A stretch of DNA of 64,000 nt from positions 992,001 to 1,056,000 of the forward strand of contig JAIOJX010000004.1 of NCBI GenBank assembly GCA_022376925.1, given 5' to 3'. The notes beneath the pieces were generated by a model. It did not search any database and had not been told where the DNA came from. It was given only the letters and a program-made list of their open reading frames with translations. Below, one piece after another: positions 12,738 through 24,905 of this stretch. The DNA is from Tragulus kanchil (Eukaryota > Chordata > Mammalia > Artiodactyla > Tragulidae). The stretch's first letter is position 1; every line of letters starts with the position of its first letter. A program made the translations under genes and the position numbers.

Positions 12738-13277
12738 TGTGATGTAAACAGCTGGTAGGTAAAATCATCTGGAGATTCTGGCACCTGGCCAGGGTGAGTT
12801 CCACTGGGACTCTTGATGGGAACATTTGTGTGGGACACTCTCATGTAACTCGGGCTTCTTACAGATGGTGGCTGCACTTTAAAAAGCTCCACACTGAGAA
12901 GGTTACCTCTTCAAGATGTCCCATTACAGGCTGAGTATGGGGAAGGCGATGGGGCCTGACTTTTGCCCTACAATGTACAGGTCCCATAAAGAGCTACATT
13001 CAGTAATACTTAATTTTTCACTGATTGCAATGATTGGATAACACTTCACACTGTCTCCTTTGAGGCGTGGAGTATTCCCTAGGTGTGGGGGAAAGGGTGT
13101 GCCAAGTTATCTAAGTAGTCACAGTAGATAACTGTCTACAAAATTCATACTCCACTGTTACAATATACAGTCATGGCTGGGAAAGGGAGGTCCAGCAAGA
13201 GAACTGAGTTTTCTATCCCAAATCCCATTAACTGTGACTGTGTGACTAGTTCTAGGCAATGATGAGTGCATTGACTA
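12738..13277. other. Unique intergenic DNA, nothing recognised
   Basis: Moderately GC-richer than neighbours, but no open frame, splice pair or repeat could be supported. Confidence 0.45.
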
Positions 13278-13392
13278 GTACAAGGAACTTATGAAAGATC
13301 ATCAGAAAACTATCCGAGGCTTAGAGGGCTTGCTAGTTTCATACTTGTATATACCTTGAGATATTTTACTGGTAGAAACCTCACTTTTTTCT
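13278..13392 (+). repeat. Diverged repeat unit, right copy, first half
   Basis: This is the counterpart of 11735-11850. It is interrupted at the AAACCTCACTTTT site by L1-B and resumes at 14401. Confidence 0.65.
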
Positions 13393-14412
13393 CTTTTTTT
13401 ATTTTTTAAAATATTTTTACAGAGTTTTGTTCACATATGTGTATGTTCGCAGATCAGTCATATACATACCCCTGGCCCCATCCCCCCTCCTACCGCCTCC
13501 CAGTCCTCCCCAACCCACCCCTCCAGGCCATCGCACAGAGCCCCTGCAGGATCCCCCATTCCCACAGCACAATGACAATAGCTATATTTTTCAGATATGA
13601 TAGTATAGGTTTCCAGGTTACTCCCTCTATGCCTCCCACGCACTGCTCATTCCCCCTCAATGTCCTTATGTCTGTTCTCTTTGTCTGTTTTTCCATTGCT
13701 TCACTGCGTGTGTTATCATTACTATCTTACTAGATACCGTATATGTGTGTTAGAATACTGTATTTATCTTTCTCTTTTTGACTTACTTCACTTTTTTTAT
13801 ATTATTTTTTTTTAAAGATTTATTTATTTATTTATTTTGGGTGGGGGTCAGGTTGGAGGGGGAGGGGAGCTGGTGGACCACTTCTATTGGTCTTTCATTT
13901 CTCTATTTTCATCCATCTTTGTTCTTTGGCTCCTGTGGGCCTCCCATCGTGGTGGCGTCTGTCGTTGCAGAGCGCCGGCTCTGGGCGCATGCGCTCCAGA
14001 GCTCTGGCTCGGTAATTGGACACATCAGTCCACCTGCTCCGCAGCAAGTGGGATCTTCCCAGGCCAGGGATCGAACCGGCGCCCCTTGCACTGCAAGGCG
14101 GTGTCCTTGCCCACTGGACCACCTGGGGAAGCCCACTTACTTCACTTTTTATGATAGGTTCTAGATTCAGTCACCTCATTAGGACTGATTCTTCTGCGTT
14201 TCTTTTTACAGCTGTGTAGTATTCCATTGTGTATGTGTACCAGGCTTTTGTATCCATTGATTTGTTGATGGACATCTATGTTGCTTCCATGTTCTAGCTA
14301 TTGTATAGATAGCTGCAATGAACTTTGGGGTACAGGTGCCTCTTTCAGTTTTGATTTCATCAGGGTATAAGCTGAAGAATGGGACTGTTGGGTCGTATGC
14401 AACCTCACTTTT
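13376..14412 (-). mobile_element. L1-B: short L1 3' end with TSDs, carrying a SINE
   Basis: A minus-strand L1 3' end runs from an A-rich tail (T-rich here, 13393-13430) to about 14400. AACCTCACTTTT occurs at 13377-13388 and again at 14401-14412, giving a clear TSD. The L1 itself is split by a CHR-type SINE at 13797-14134. Partial copies at 14589-15503 and 16438-16637 come from tandem duplications 5 and 6. Confidence 0.85.
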
Positions 14413-15657
14413 AATTTTTGTTTTGAGTCTCTTGCTGAAAGACACTTGGGATGAAAGACAATTATTGTTTCAAATCCAGAAAGCCTTAGGTTTTACATTC
14501 CCTCTAGATGAGCTGGAAATGAACAATTCCTTCTGTAGCTCAGCTTTATTTTTCCAGGCCATCCACAGAGCCCCTGAAAAGGATCCCCTCCTACCGCCTC
14601 CCAGTCCTCCCCAACCCACCCCTCCAGGCCATCGCACAGAGCCCCTGCAGGATCCCCCATTCCCACAGCACAATGACAATAGCTATATTTTTCAGATATG
14701 ATAGTATAGGTTTCCAGGTTACTCCCTCTATGCCTCCCACGCACTGCTCATTCCCCCTCAATGTCCTTATGTCTGTTCTCTTTGTCTGTTTTTCCATTGC
14801 TTCACTGCGTGTGTTATCATTACTATCTTACTAGATACCGTATATGTGTGTTAGAATACTGTATTTATCTTTCTCTTTTTGACTTACTTCACTTTTTTTA
14901 TATTATTTTTTTTTAAAGATTTATTTATTTATTTATTTTGGGTGGGGGTCAGGTTGGAGGGGGAGGGGAGCTGGTGGACCACTTCTATTGGTCTTTCATT
15001 TCTCTATTTTCATCCATCTTTGTTCTTTGGCTCCTGTGGTCCTCCCATCGTGGTGGCGTCTGTCGTTGCAGAGCGCCGGCTCTGGGCGCATGCGCTCCAG
15101 AGCTCTGGCTCGGTAATTGGACACATCAGTCCACCTGCTCCGCAGCAAGTGGGATCTTCCCAGGCCAGGGATCGAACCGGCGCCCCTTGCACTGCAAGGC
15201 GGTGTCCTTGCCCACTGGACCACCTGGGGAAGCCCACTTACTTCACTTTTTATGATAGGTTCTAGATTCAGTCACCTCATTAGGACTGATTCTTCTGCGT
15301 TTCTTTTTACAGCTGTGTAGTATTCCATTGTGTATGTGTACCAGGCTTTTGTATCCATTGATTTGTTGATGGACATCTATGTTGCTTCCATGTTCTAGCT
15401 ATTGTATAGATAGCTGCAATGAACTTTGGGGTACAGGTGCCTCTTTCAGTTTTGATTTCATCAGGGTATAAGCTGAAGAATGGGACTGTTGGGTCGTATG
15501 CAACCTCACTTTTAATTTTTGTTTTGAGTCTCTTGCTGAAAGACACTTGGGATGAAAGACAATTATTGTTTCAAATCCAGAAAGCCTTAGGTTTTACATT
15601 CCCTCTAGATGAGCTGGAAAGTGAACAATTCCTTCTGTAGCTCAGCTTTATTTTTCC
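13488..15657. repeat. Tandem duplication 5, period 1101
   Basis: Copy A 13488-14588 and copy B 14589-15657. The filler at 14555-14588 is a corrupted reading of the segment normally found at about 13522-13556 (same order CCAGGCCATC, CACAGAGCCCCTG, GGATCCCC, with indels). Confidence 0.93.
13797..14134 (-). mobile_element. CHR-type SINE nested in L1-B
   Basis: Reverse orientation: a TTTATTTATTTATTT tail comes first, then the body with GGGCCTCCCATCG, a CAGAGCTCTGGCTCGG stretch and GGATCGAACC (B-box complement), ending at the CTGGGGAAGCCC head. ACTTACTTCACTTTTT is duplicated exactly at 13781-13796 and 14135-14150. A copy at 14898-15235 reflects duplication 5. Several overlapping open frames here are SINE sequence, not genes. 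Confidence 0.9.
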
Positions 15658-17528
15658 TATACCTTAGGATGAAATCAACTGTTATTTTCAACATTTAACC
15701 GAGAAATCTCCTTTGCAAGATCTATCAGTTTATTAGACAACATTTTTCATATTTTCCATGTTTGCTAAACTTTTCATCACTCAGTTTTTCTAAAAGTCTC
15801 CTTTCAGCTTCTTGTAACATTTTTCTCAGAAAATAAAGATTTTTTCTCAGAAAATAAAGATTACTCAGGAGTCTAGTGGAATATGATACTGATGTTTAAA
15901 AAGGAAACTAGGAGATAAAATTAAGACAGAAGCTATGCCAGTTTACAGAATGACTGCTAAGCTAAAGCTCTTATCTCTATTGGCTCTATTGGCTAAGAAA
16001 TGGGGAGGCACACCCATGTTCAGTTTCACTCGAGTACTCCTCTGGACCAGAGAGGAGTACTCGACAGACATGGCAGAGATTTGTGTAGCAGAAATAATGG
16101 TATTATTGAACTTAAAAATTCTTGCAGAGGCTTTTCTCTAGAGTTTAGTTCAAACCTAACAATGGCTTATTCAAACTAAATCACTTGACCTGTGAAAAAC
16201 TGCTTCGTCATGAATTTAGAAGACTGGCAAACTTTCTCCCCACGTAGAGCATGTTAGCACACTTTTAAGAGGCTTCCTCTAATGGTTATAATTAAACTTC
16301 AAAGGGAACAGGCAAAGTCAGACACTGAGTGGGGCTGAAACTAGTTCCTTTTGCCCATTGCTAGCAAGATGCCATTTACCCTAGCTTGCTTTCCAAAGGT
16401 AAAACCAATTGATGAAGGTTCTGTCAGTTCTGATGTTTTTTTACAGCTGTGTAGTATTCCATTGTGTATGTGTACCAGGCTTTTGTATCCATTGATTTGT
16501 TGATGGACATCTATGTTGCTTCCATGTTCTAGCTATTGTATAGATAGCTGCAATGAACTTTGGGGTACAGGTGCCTCTTTCAGTTTTGATTTCATCAGGG
16601 TATAAGCTGAAGAATGGGACTGTTGGGTCGTATGCAACCTCACTTTTAATTTTTGTTTTGAGTCTCTTGCTGAAAGACACTTGGGATGAAAGACAATTAT
16701 TGTTTCAAATCCAGAAAGCCTTAGGTTTTACATTCCCTCTAGATGAGCTGGAAAGTGAACAATTCCTTCTGTAGCTCAGCTTTATTTTTCCTATACCTTA
16801 GGATGAAATCAACTGTTATTTTCAACATTTAACCGAGAAATCTCCTTTGCAAGATCTATCAGTTTATTAGACAACATTTTTCATATTTTCCATGTTTGCT
16901 AAACTTTTCATCACTCAGTTTTTCTAAAAGTCTCCTTTCAGCTTCTTGTAACATTTTTCTCAGAAAATAAAGATTTTTTCTCAGAAAATAAAGATTACTC
17001 AGGAGTCTAGTGGAATATGATACTGATGTTTAAAAAGGAAACTAGGAGATAAAATTAAGACAGAAGCTATGCCAGTTTACAGAATGACTGCTAAGCTAAA
17101 GCTCTTATCTCTATTGGCTCTATTGGCTAAGAAATGGGGAGGCACACCCATGTTCAGTTTCACTCGAGTACTCCTCTGGACCAGAGAGGAGTACTCGACA
17201 GACATGGCAGAGATTTGTGTAGCAGAAATAATGGTATTATTGAACTTAAAAATTCTTGCAGAGGCTTTTCTCTAGAGTTTAGTTCAAACCTAACAATGGC
17301 TTATTCAAACTAAATCACTTGACCTGTGAAAAACTGCTTCGTCATGAATTTAGAAGACTGGCAAACTTTCTCCCCACGTAGAGCATGTTAGCACACTTTT
17401 AAGAGGCTTCCTCTAATGGTTATAATTAAACTTCAAAGGGAACAGGCAAAGTCAGACACTGAGTGGGGCTGAAACTAGTTCCTTTTGCCCATTGCTAGCA
17501 AGATGCCATTTACCCTAGCTTGCTTTCC
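15304..17528. repeat. Tandem duplication 6, period 1134
   Basis: Copy A 15304-16437 and copy B 16438-17528. The two are almost base-for-base identical over the end of L1-B, the diverged repeat and unique DNA. Confidence 0.93.
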
Positions 17529-18211
17529 ATCACATTTTCCAGACGGTGAATAAATGTTCCAATTTAGGATGGTAGGACACTCAGTAATCCAGCAAGAATT
17601 TTTATTGCTATACAGTTCAGAGCTAGGTGAATCACCCTGGCCCACTGAACACTCTATAAGCAGCATGACACTCCAGGAAGTTTTGGGTGCTGGCCTATTT
17701 TTAGGCTCCTTTTCAACTATCCTTACCAGATAGCCTATATTTCCATGTGCTGAATTAATTGGTGCTCATACGGCCGATAGTTTTCACACATTCATATCTG
17801 TTCTCACAGATTTCAGCTTGCTTTTATCTATTCCTGTGTGCCCTGTTCCACTCTTTCAGCATCCTGTCTTTGCTACAGAACTTTCATTTATCCTTTATGA
17901 TTCACAGCTGTGCAAATATATTTTTTGAAGACTTCGCGGATGACACTATCACTAGAAAAGATGTATAAGATGATATTAGAAAAAATATTATTTTAATTGG
18001 ATCTTTCTGCATTCACAACACTTTGAAAAATATATTTCCAGGAACATTATTATATTTAAATTGCATCATCTATATTTGGCTGGCAAAATTGTGAGCTCCT
18101 TGAGTATTAAGATAACACAGTAAGTGCTAAATTCAAGACATGCAAATTGTTATGAAAAACTGAAGGAAGCAAGGCCAAATTAACCTAAAGAAACCATTCA
18201 AAAGTCTCAAA
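15504..18211. other. Unique intergenic DNA, partly doubled
   Basis: Apart from duplication 6 and the small hairpin, a 20-bp unit (TTTTCTCAGAAAATAAAGAT) is repeated in tandem near 15823-15864. No gene was recognised; the frames of 62-73 codons show no protein signature. Confidence 0.5.
16030..16064. other. Perfect 14-bp inverted repeat with 7-nt loop
   Basis: TCGAGTACTCCTCT, loop GGACCAG, then AGAGGAGTACTCGA: a perfect stem able to form a hairpin on either strand. It recurs at 17164-17198 through duplication 6. No T-run terminator or precursor-length stem surrounds it, so its role is unknown. Confidence 0.85.
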
Positions 18212-18989
18212 GAATGATACTGGAAATCAGGAGGGAGTTTACATAAGATGGCAAAAACATTAATAAAAATAAATAAGTAAATATGAAAACAGTTTGCATT
18301 TTTTCATTCAAAAAATATCAAGAGGAGAATTTAGAAAAGTAAGATAAACGCTTGTCTTTCCCTCCAGGTCATTTTACTCTTACATTGTGGGCAAAGCTAC
18401 CAAACAATAAATAATCAGTAAAAAATGGAACATAGCAATTCAGTACCAACCACTTTGCAACAAATTTCTAGAAGTTCTAAAAAAGAAAGAATGATAAATT
18501 CTATTCTCTAGGAATAGAATTCAGCCTTATTATCTTGAGCTGATTTATTGACAAATTTGATGAAATCACTGAAGGTGAGATTTATGTCAGGAGTTAAGCA
18601 GAACTCTACACATTGGGAGTGAGGACTGGCCAAAATGAACAAGAGGGAAAGCTCTCTATGTAAGTCAAGACAACGAACCCCAAACGGAGAGGATGGCAGA
18701 GATATGACTTTGTATTTAAAGCATGTGTTCTCCTTTAAGTCCATTACAGAATTAACAACTGTGACAGTATGCTATTCCTTCTAGTTATGTTAATTCACCC
18801 ATTATCACCTTTTTGTTAAGCTATTCAAAGAGTCATAGGAGTCTACCCATGTACCTTGATTCTTTGACAATTGCAGCAGGAGAGACATCGTCTAATGGCT
18901 TGCTGATGTTCCACCGATGGTTTCTAGTATAACACCTTAGACCTACCAATCTAGTTACTAGGACAAAGGAGAGAAGAAATAAGGCATGT
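18212..18989. other. Unique flank 5' of L1-C
   Basis: AT-rich DNA with no coding signal. A 78-codon minus-strand frame at 18508-18744, repeated at 19635-19871, has no recognisable motif and lies in duplicated sequence. Confidence 0.5.
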
Positions 18990-19338
18990 AGGTGTGTGGG
19001 TTTACCTCTGGGCTCTCAATCTTATTCCAATGGTCTGTATTTCTGCTTTTGTGCCAGTACCATAGGGTGTCTTGATGACTGTTGCTTTGTAGTATAGTCT
19101 GAAGTTAGGGAGGTTGATCCCTCCAGGTCCATTCTTCTTTTTCAAGACTGCTTTGGCTATCTAGGGTCTTTTATATTTCTTCATGAATTGTGCTATTTTT
19201 TGGTCTAGTTCTGTGAAAAATGCCATTGGCAATTTGATACGGGTCACATTGAATGTATAGGTTATATCTGGCAGCATGGTCATTTTCACAATATTGATTC
19301 TTCCAACCCAGGAACATGGAATATCTCTCCATTTGTTT
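18990..19338 (-). mobile_element. L1-C inverted segment, first (duplicate) copy
   Basis: L1 ORF2 sequence in reverse orientation, the same as 20117-20465. It is present twice only because of duplication 7. Confidence 0.85.
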
Positions 19339-20116
19339 GAATGATACTGGAAATCAGGAGGGAGTTTACATAAGATGGCAAAAACATTAATAAAAATAAA
19401 TAAGTAAATATGAAAACAGTTTGCATTTTTTCATTCAAAAAATATCAAGAGGAGAATTTAGAAAAGTAAGATAAACGCTTGTCTTTCCCTCCAGGTCATT
19501 TTACTCTTACATTGTGGGCAAAGCTACCAAACAATAAATAATCAGTAAAAAATGGAACATAGCAATTCAGTACCAACCACTTTGCAACAAATTTCTAGAA
19601 GTTCTAAAAAAGAAAGAATGATAAATTCTATTCTCTAGGAATAGAATTCAGCCTTATTATCTTGAGCTGATTTATTGACAAATTTGATGAAATCACTGAA
19701 GGTGAGATTTATGTCAGGAGTTAAGCAGAACTCTACACATTGGGAGTGAGGACTGGCCAAAATGAACAAGAGGGAAAGCTCTCTATGTAAGTCAAGACAA
19801 CGAACCCCAAACGGAGAGGATGGCAGAGATATGACTTTGTATTTAAAGCATGTGTTCTCCTTTAAGTCCATTACAGAATTAACAACTGTGACAGTATGCT
19901 ATTCCTTCTAGTTATGTTAATTCACCCATTATCACCTTTTTGTTAAGCTATTCAAAGAGTCATAGGAGTCTACCCATGTACCTTGATTCTTTGACAATTG
20001 CAGCAGGAGAGACATCGTCTAATGGCTTGCTGATGTTCCACCGATGGTTTCTAGTATAACACCTTAGACCTACCAATCTAGTTACTAGGACAAAGGAGAG
20101 AAGAAATAAGGCATGT

Positions 20117-21612
20117 AGGTGTGTGGGTTTACCTCTGGGCTCTCAATCTTATTCCAATGGTCTGTATTTCTGCTTTTGTGCCAGTACCATAGGGTGTCTT
20201 GATGACTGTTGCTTTGTAGTATAGTCTGAAGTTAGGGAGGTTGATCCCTCCAGGTCCATTCTTCTTTTTCAAGACTGCTTTGGCTATCTAGGGTCTTTTA
20301 TATTTCTTCATGAATTGTGCTATTTTTTGGTCTAGTTCTGTGAAAAATGCCATTGGCAATTTGATACGGGTCACATTGAATGTATAGGTTATATCTGGCA
20401 GCATGGTCATTTTCACAATATTGATTCTTCCAACCCAGGAACATGGAATATCTCTCCATTTGTTTAAGTCATGTTTGATTTCTTTCATTAGTGTCTTATA
20501 ATTTTATGTGTATAGTTCTTTCATCTGTTTAGGTAGGTTTATTCATAGATATCTTATTCTTTTTGTTGCAATGGTGAATGGGATTGCTTCCTTGATTTCT
20601 CTTTCTGATTTTTCATTGTTTGTGTATAGGAATGTGAGTGATTTCTGTGTATTGATTTTATATCCTGCAACCTTGCTAAATTCGCTGATTAGTTCTAATA
20701 ATTTTCTGATAGTGTCTTTAGGGTTTCCTACATATAGTATCATGTCATCTGCAAACAGTGAGAGTTTTACTTCTTCTTTTCCAATCTGGATTCCTTTTTT
20801 TTCTTTTTCTTCTCTAATGGCTGTAGCTATAACTTCCAAAGCTATGTTGAAAAATAGTGATGAGGGAGGGCACCCTGTCTTTTTCCTGTTCTAGAGTGAT
20901 GCTTTCAGTTTTTCACCACTGAGAATAATGTTTGCAATGGGCTTATCACAAATGATTTTCACTATATTAAGGTAGGTTCCTTCTAGGTCCACTTTTTGAA
21001 GAGTTGTTTTTATCAGAAATGGATGCTAAATTTTGTCAAAGGCTTTTCCTGCATCTATTGAGATTATCACATGATTTTCATCTTTCAATTTGTTGATATG
21101 GTGTATCTCATTGATTGATTTGTTGAAACTAAAGAATCCTTGCATGCCTGGGATAAGCCCAACTTTCATGGTGTATTAGTTTTTGGATGTGTTGCTGAAT
21201 TGTGTTTGCTATAATTTTGTTGAGGATTTTTATGTCTATATTCATCAGTGATATTGGCCTACAATTTTCTTTTCTTGTGTCGCCCTTATCTAGTTTTGGA
21301 ATCAGGGTGAGGGTGGCCTCATAGAATGAGTTTGGAAGTGCTCCTTCCTGTGAAATTTTTTGAAAGAGTTTTAGGAGGATAGGTATTATCTCTTTAAATG
21401 TTTGGTAGAATTCACCTGTGAAGTTATCTGGCCCTTGGCTTTTTTTTTTTTTTTTTTTTTCAGGGCAGATTTTTGACCACAGATTTGATTTCTGAGTTTC
21501 TAACTGGGCTGCTCATACTTTCTATATCTTCCTGGTTCAGTCTTGAAAGATCCAGCTTATCTAAGAATCTGTCCATTTCTTCTAGGTTGTCCAATTTATT
21601 GCCATATAGATA
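20117..21612 (-). mobile_element. L1-C inverted 5' segment
   Basis: Minus-strand L1 ORF2 text includes the [15 protein letters not shown] catalytic region near 20750 and [10 protein letters not shown]. At 21612 the orientation flips: the next bases (AGAGCCCAGAG, then a CACACACCTA region) are the plus-strand version of the sequence that begins this segment at 20117. The joint therefore lies at one L1 position, as in twin-primed insertions. A 22-base T run at about 21440-21461 lies inside. Confidence 0.85.
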
Positions 21613-21718
21613 GAGAGCCCAGAGATAAACTCACACACCTATGGGTACCTTATTTTTGACAAAGGAGGCAAGAATATGCAATGGGGCAAAGAAAGCCTCT
21701 TCAACAAAGGGTGCTGGG

Positions 21719-23950
21719 AAAGCTGGATAACTACATGTAAAAAAATAAAGTCAGAACACTTCCTAACACCATACACAAAGGGAAACTCAAAATGGATTAA
21801 AGACCTAACTGGAAGACCAGAAACCATAAAACTCTTAGGGGAAACCATAAGCAGAACACTTGATGACGGAAATCAATGCAAGATCTTCTCATCATCCTAG
21901 GGCAATGAAAATAAATAAATAAATACGTGGGACCTAATTAAATTTAAAAGCTTTTGCACTGCAAAAAAAAACATTATAAACAAGGTGAAAAGACAACCCT
22001 CAGAATGGCAGCAAAACATAGCGAATGAAACACCCAACAAAGAATTAATTTCCAAAATATACAAGCAGCTCAGACAACTCAAAACCGAATAAACAAAAAC
22101 AACCCAATCGAAAAATGGGAAAAGGGGTCTTCCCTGGTGGTCCACTGGGTAAGGACACCGCCTTTCAGCACAAGGGGTGCCAGTTAGATCCCTGGCCTGG
22201 GAATATCCCACCTGCCGCGGAACAACCAGACTGGTGTGTCCAACTATGGAGCCAATACTCTGGGGTGCATGAGCCCAGAGTGGGTGCTCTGCAATGAGAG
22301 CGGCCACTGTGATAGGAGGCCCACACAGACCAAAGAACAAAGATAAATAAATGAAAGATCTATACAAGTGGCCAAAAAAAAAAAAAAAGCGAAAAAGACC
22401 TAAACATACATCTCTCCAAAGAAGACATACATGTGGCCATAAAACAGGAAAAGATGTTCACTGTCACTCATTAGACAAATGTAAATCAAACCTACAATGA
22501 GATATCACATCACACCAGTCAGAATGTCCATCATCAAAATATCGACAATAAATGCTGGAGAGGGTGTGGAGAAAAAGAAACACTCTTGCAGCACTGTTGC
22601 TGGGAATGTATGTTGATATAGCTGCTATGGAAGGCAGTATGGAAATTCCTTAAAAAAAAAAAAAAAAGGGACTACAATCACTATATGACCCCACAGTTCC
22701 ACTATTAGGCGTATACCCTGAGAAAATCAAAATTGAAAGAGACACACTGTTCATTGTAGCACTTTTTACAATAGCTAGAACATGGAAGCAACCTAGATGT
22801 CCACCAACAAATAAATGGATGAAGAAGTTGTGGTAAAGCTGGATAACTACATGTAAAAAAATAAAGTCAGAACACTTCCTAACACCATACACAAAGGGAA
22901 ACTCAAAATGGATTAAAGACCTAACTGGAAGACCAGAAACCATAAAACTCTTAGGGGAAACCATAAGCAGAACACTTGATGACGGAAATCAATGCAAGAT
23001 CTTCTCATCATCCTAGGGCAATGAAAATAAATAAATAAATACGTGGGACCTAATTAAATTTAAAAGCTTTTGCACTGCAAAAAAAAACATTATAAACAAG
23101 GTGAAAAGACAACCCTCAGAATGGCAGCAAAACATAGCGAATGAAACACCCAACAAAGAATTAATTTCCAAAATATACAAGCAGCTCAGACAACTCAAAA
23201 CCGAATAAACAAAAACAACCCAATCGAAAAATGGGAAAAGGGGTCTTCCCTGGTGGTCCACTGGGTAAGGACACCGCCTTTCAGCACAAGGGGTGCCAGT
23301 TAGATCCCTGGCCTGGGAATATCCCACCTGCCGCGGAACAACCAGACTGGTGTGTCCAACTATGGAGCCAATACTCTGGGGTGCATGAGCCCAGAGCGGG
23401 TGCTCTGCAATGAGAGCGGCCACTGTGATAGGAGGCCCACACAGACCAAAGAACAAAGATAAATAAATGAAAGATCTATACAAGTGGCCAAAAAAAAAAA
23501 AAAAGCGAAAAAGACCTAAACATACATCTCTCCAAAGAAGACATACATGTGGCCATAAAACATGAAAAGATGTTCACTGTCACTCATTAGACAAATGTAA
23601 ATCAAACCTACAATGAGATATCACATCACACCAGTCAGAATGTCCATCATCAAAATATCGACAATAAATGCTGGAGAGGGTGTGGAGAAAAAGAAACACT
23701 CTTGCAGCACTGTTGCTGGGAATGTATGTTGATATAGCTGCTATGGAAGGCAGTATGGAAATTCCTTAAAAAAAAAAAAAAAAGGGACTACAATCACTAT
23801 ATGACCCCACAGTTCCACTATTAGGCGTATACCCTGAGAAAATCAAAATTGAAAGAGACACACTGTTCATTGTAGCACTTTTTACAATAGCTAGAACATG
23901 GAAGCAACCTAGATGTCCACCAACAAATAAATGGATGAAGAAGTTGTGGT
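21719..23950. repeat. Tandem duplication 8, period 1116
   Basis: Copy A 21719-22834 and copy B 22835-23950, near identical, with a clean junction. It includes the nested SINE, which therefore appears twice with one substitution (GTGGGTGC versus GCGGGTGC) as the main difference. Confidence 0.93.
22124..22389 (+). mobile_element. CHR-type SINE in L1-C
   Basis: Head GGGGTCTTCCCTGGTGGTCC, a CACCGCC segment, GTTAGATCCCTGGCCTGGGA, body with CCTGCCGCGGAAC, and an A15 tail. CGAAAAA recurs on both sides. The duplicate is at 23240-23505. Confidence 0.85.
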
Positions 23951-24084
23951 AGATATATACAATGGAATACTTCTCAGCCATGAAAAGAAATGCATTTGAG
24001 TCAGTCCAAATGAGGTGGATGAACTTAGAACCTCTTATACAAAGTGAAGTATGTCAGAAAGAGAAGGATAAATATAGTATACTA

Positions 24085-24116
<32 letters not shown>

Positions 24117-24493
24117 GGAATCTAGAAAGATGGTACTGATAAATGCATACGCAGAGCAGCAATGGAGAAACAGACATAGAAAACAGACATATGGATATTG
24201 GTGTGAGGGAGAAGTGGGTGAGAGGTATAGAAAGAGAAACATGGAAACCTACCTACCATATGTAAAAGAGACAACCAATGTGAATATGCTGTAAGACTAA
24301 AGGAACTTACACAAGATCTATGCTACAAACTAGAGGGGTGAAAGGGGAGACCCAAGGGAAGTTCAAGTGGGAGGGTCATTTGTATAACTGTGGTTGATAC
24401 AGGCTTGTGTTTAGCAGGAAATAGCAAAACTCTGTAAAAGTTAAATTAAAATAAATTAAAAACAAACAAACAAACAAACAAACAAACAAACAA

Positions 24494-24760
24494 CTATGGG
24501 CTTCCCTGGTGGTTCAGTGGGTAAAAGGTCTGTCTTGTAGTCCAAGAGGCACCGGTTTAACCCCTGGTCTGCGAAGATTCCATGTGCAGAGGAATGGCTT
24601 GACCAGTGTGTCCAATTATGAGCCAGTGCTCTGAAGCACATGCGTCCAGAGTCAGTGCTTTGCAACAAGAGAGGCCACTGTGATGGGAGGCCCACACAGG
24701 CCAAAGAATAAACATGGGTGAAAATAAAGGGAAAACCAACAAAAGAGGTCAAAATTCAAA
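24494..24760 (+). mobile_element. CHR-type SINE after the L1-C tail
   Basis: GGGCTTCCCTGGTGGTTCAG head, GGTTTAACCCCTGG B-box region, and the GATGGGAGGCCCACACAGGC block. It inserted at or next to the A-rich tail of L1-C. Confidence 0.85.
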
Positions 24761-24764
24761 ATAA

Positions 24765-24905
24765 AAAATCCTATGATGTCTGTCAGGGATTTGATTTATA
24801 ATACTCCAGATAAAATGCTGGTAATTATTGAAGTTGAGGAATGAGTACATGGGTATTCGCAGTATTATTCTATTTTTGTAGTGAAATGTTTCCTAATAAA
24901 GTACT
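24765..24905 (+). mobile_element. Ancient L1 3' UTR fragment
   Basis: GGATTTGATTTATAATACTC, TGGTAATTATTGAAG, GGAATGAGTACATGGG, then a TATTTTTGTAGTGAAATG-type stretch and AATAAAGTA follow the order of old L1M 3' UTRs as I recall them. Confidence 0.6.

Larger units (their letters stand above)
18212..20465. repeat. Tandem duplication 7, period 1127
   Basis: Copy A 18212-19338 and copy B 19339-20465, with a clean junction at the GTTTGAATGATAC string. It covers unique flank plus the first part of L1-C. Confidence 0.93.
21613..24490 (+). mobile_element. L1-C forward 3' segment with A-rich tail
   Basis: The plus-strand ORF2 C-terminal region and 3' UTR end in ACTCTGTAAAAGTTAAATTAAAATAAATT-type sequence and an (AAAC)n tract at 24461-24492. 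A CHR-type SINE interrupts it, and duplication 8 doubles the central 1.1 kb. Frames are broken. Confidence 0.85.

Noticed and set aside
13778..14164. Overlapping frames of 75-128 codons on both strands
   Set aside because: They lie inside a CHR-type SINE whose GC-rich body lacks stops by chance; the same peptides recur in other SINE copies.
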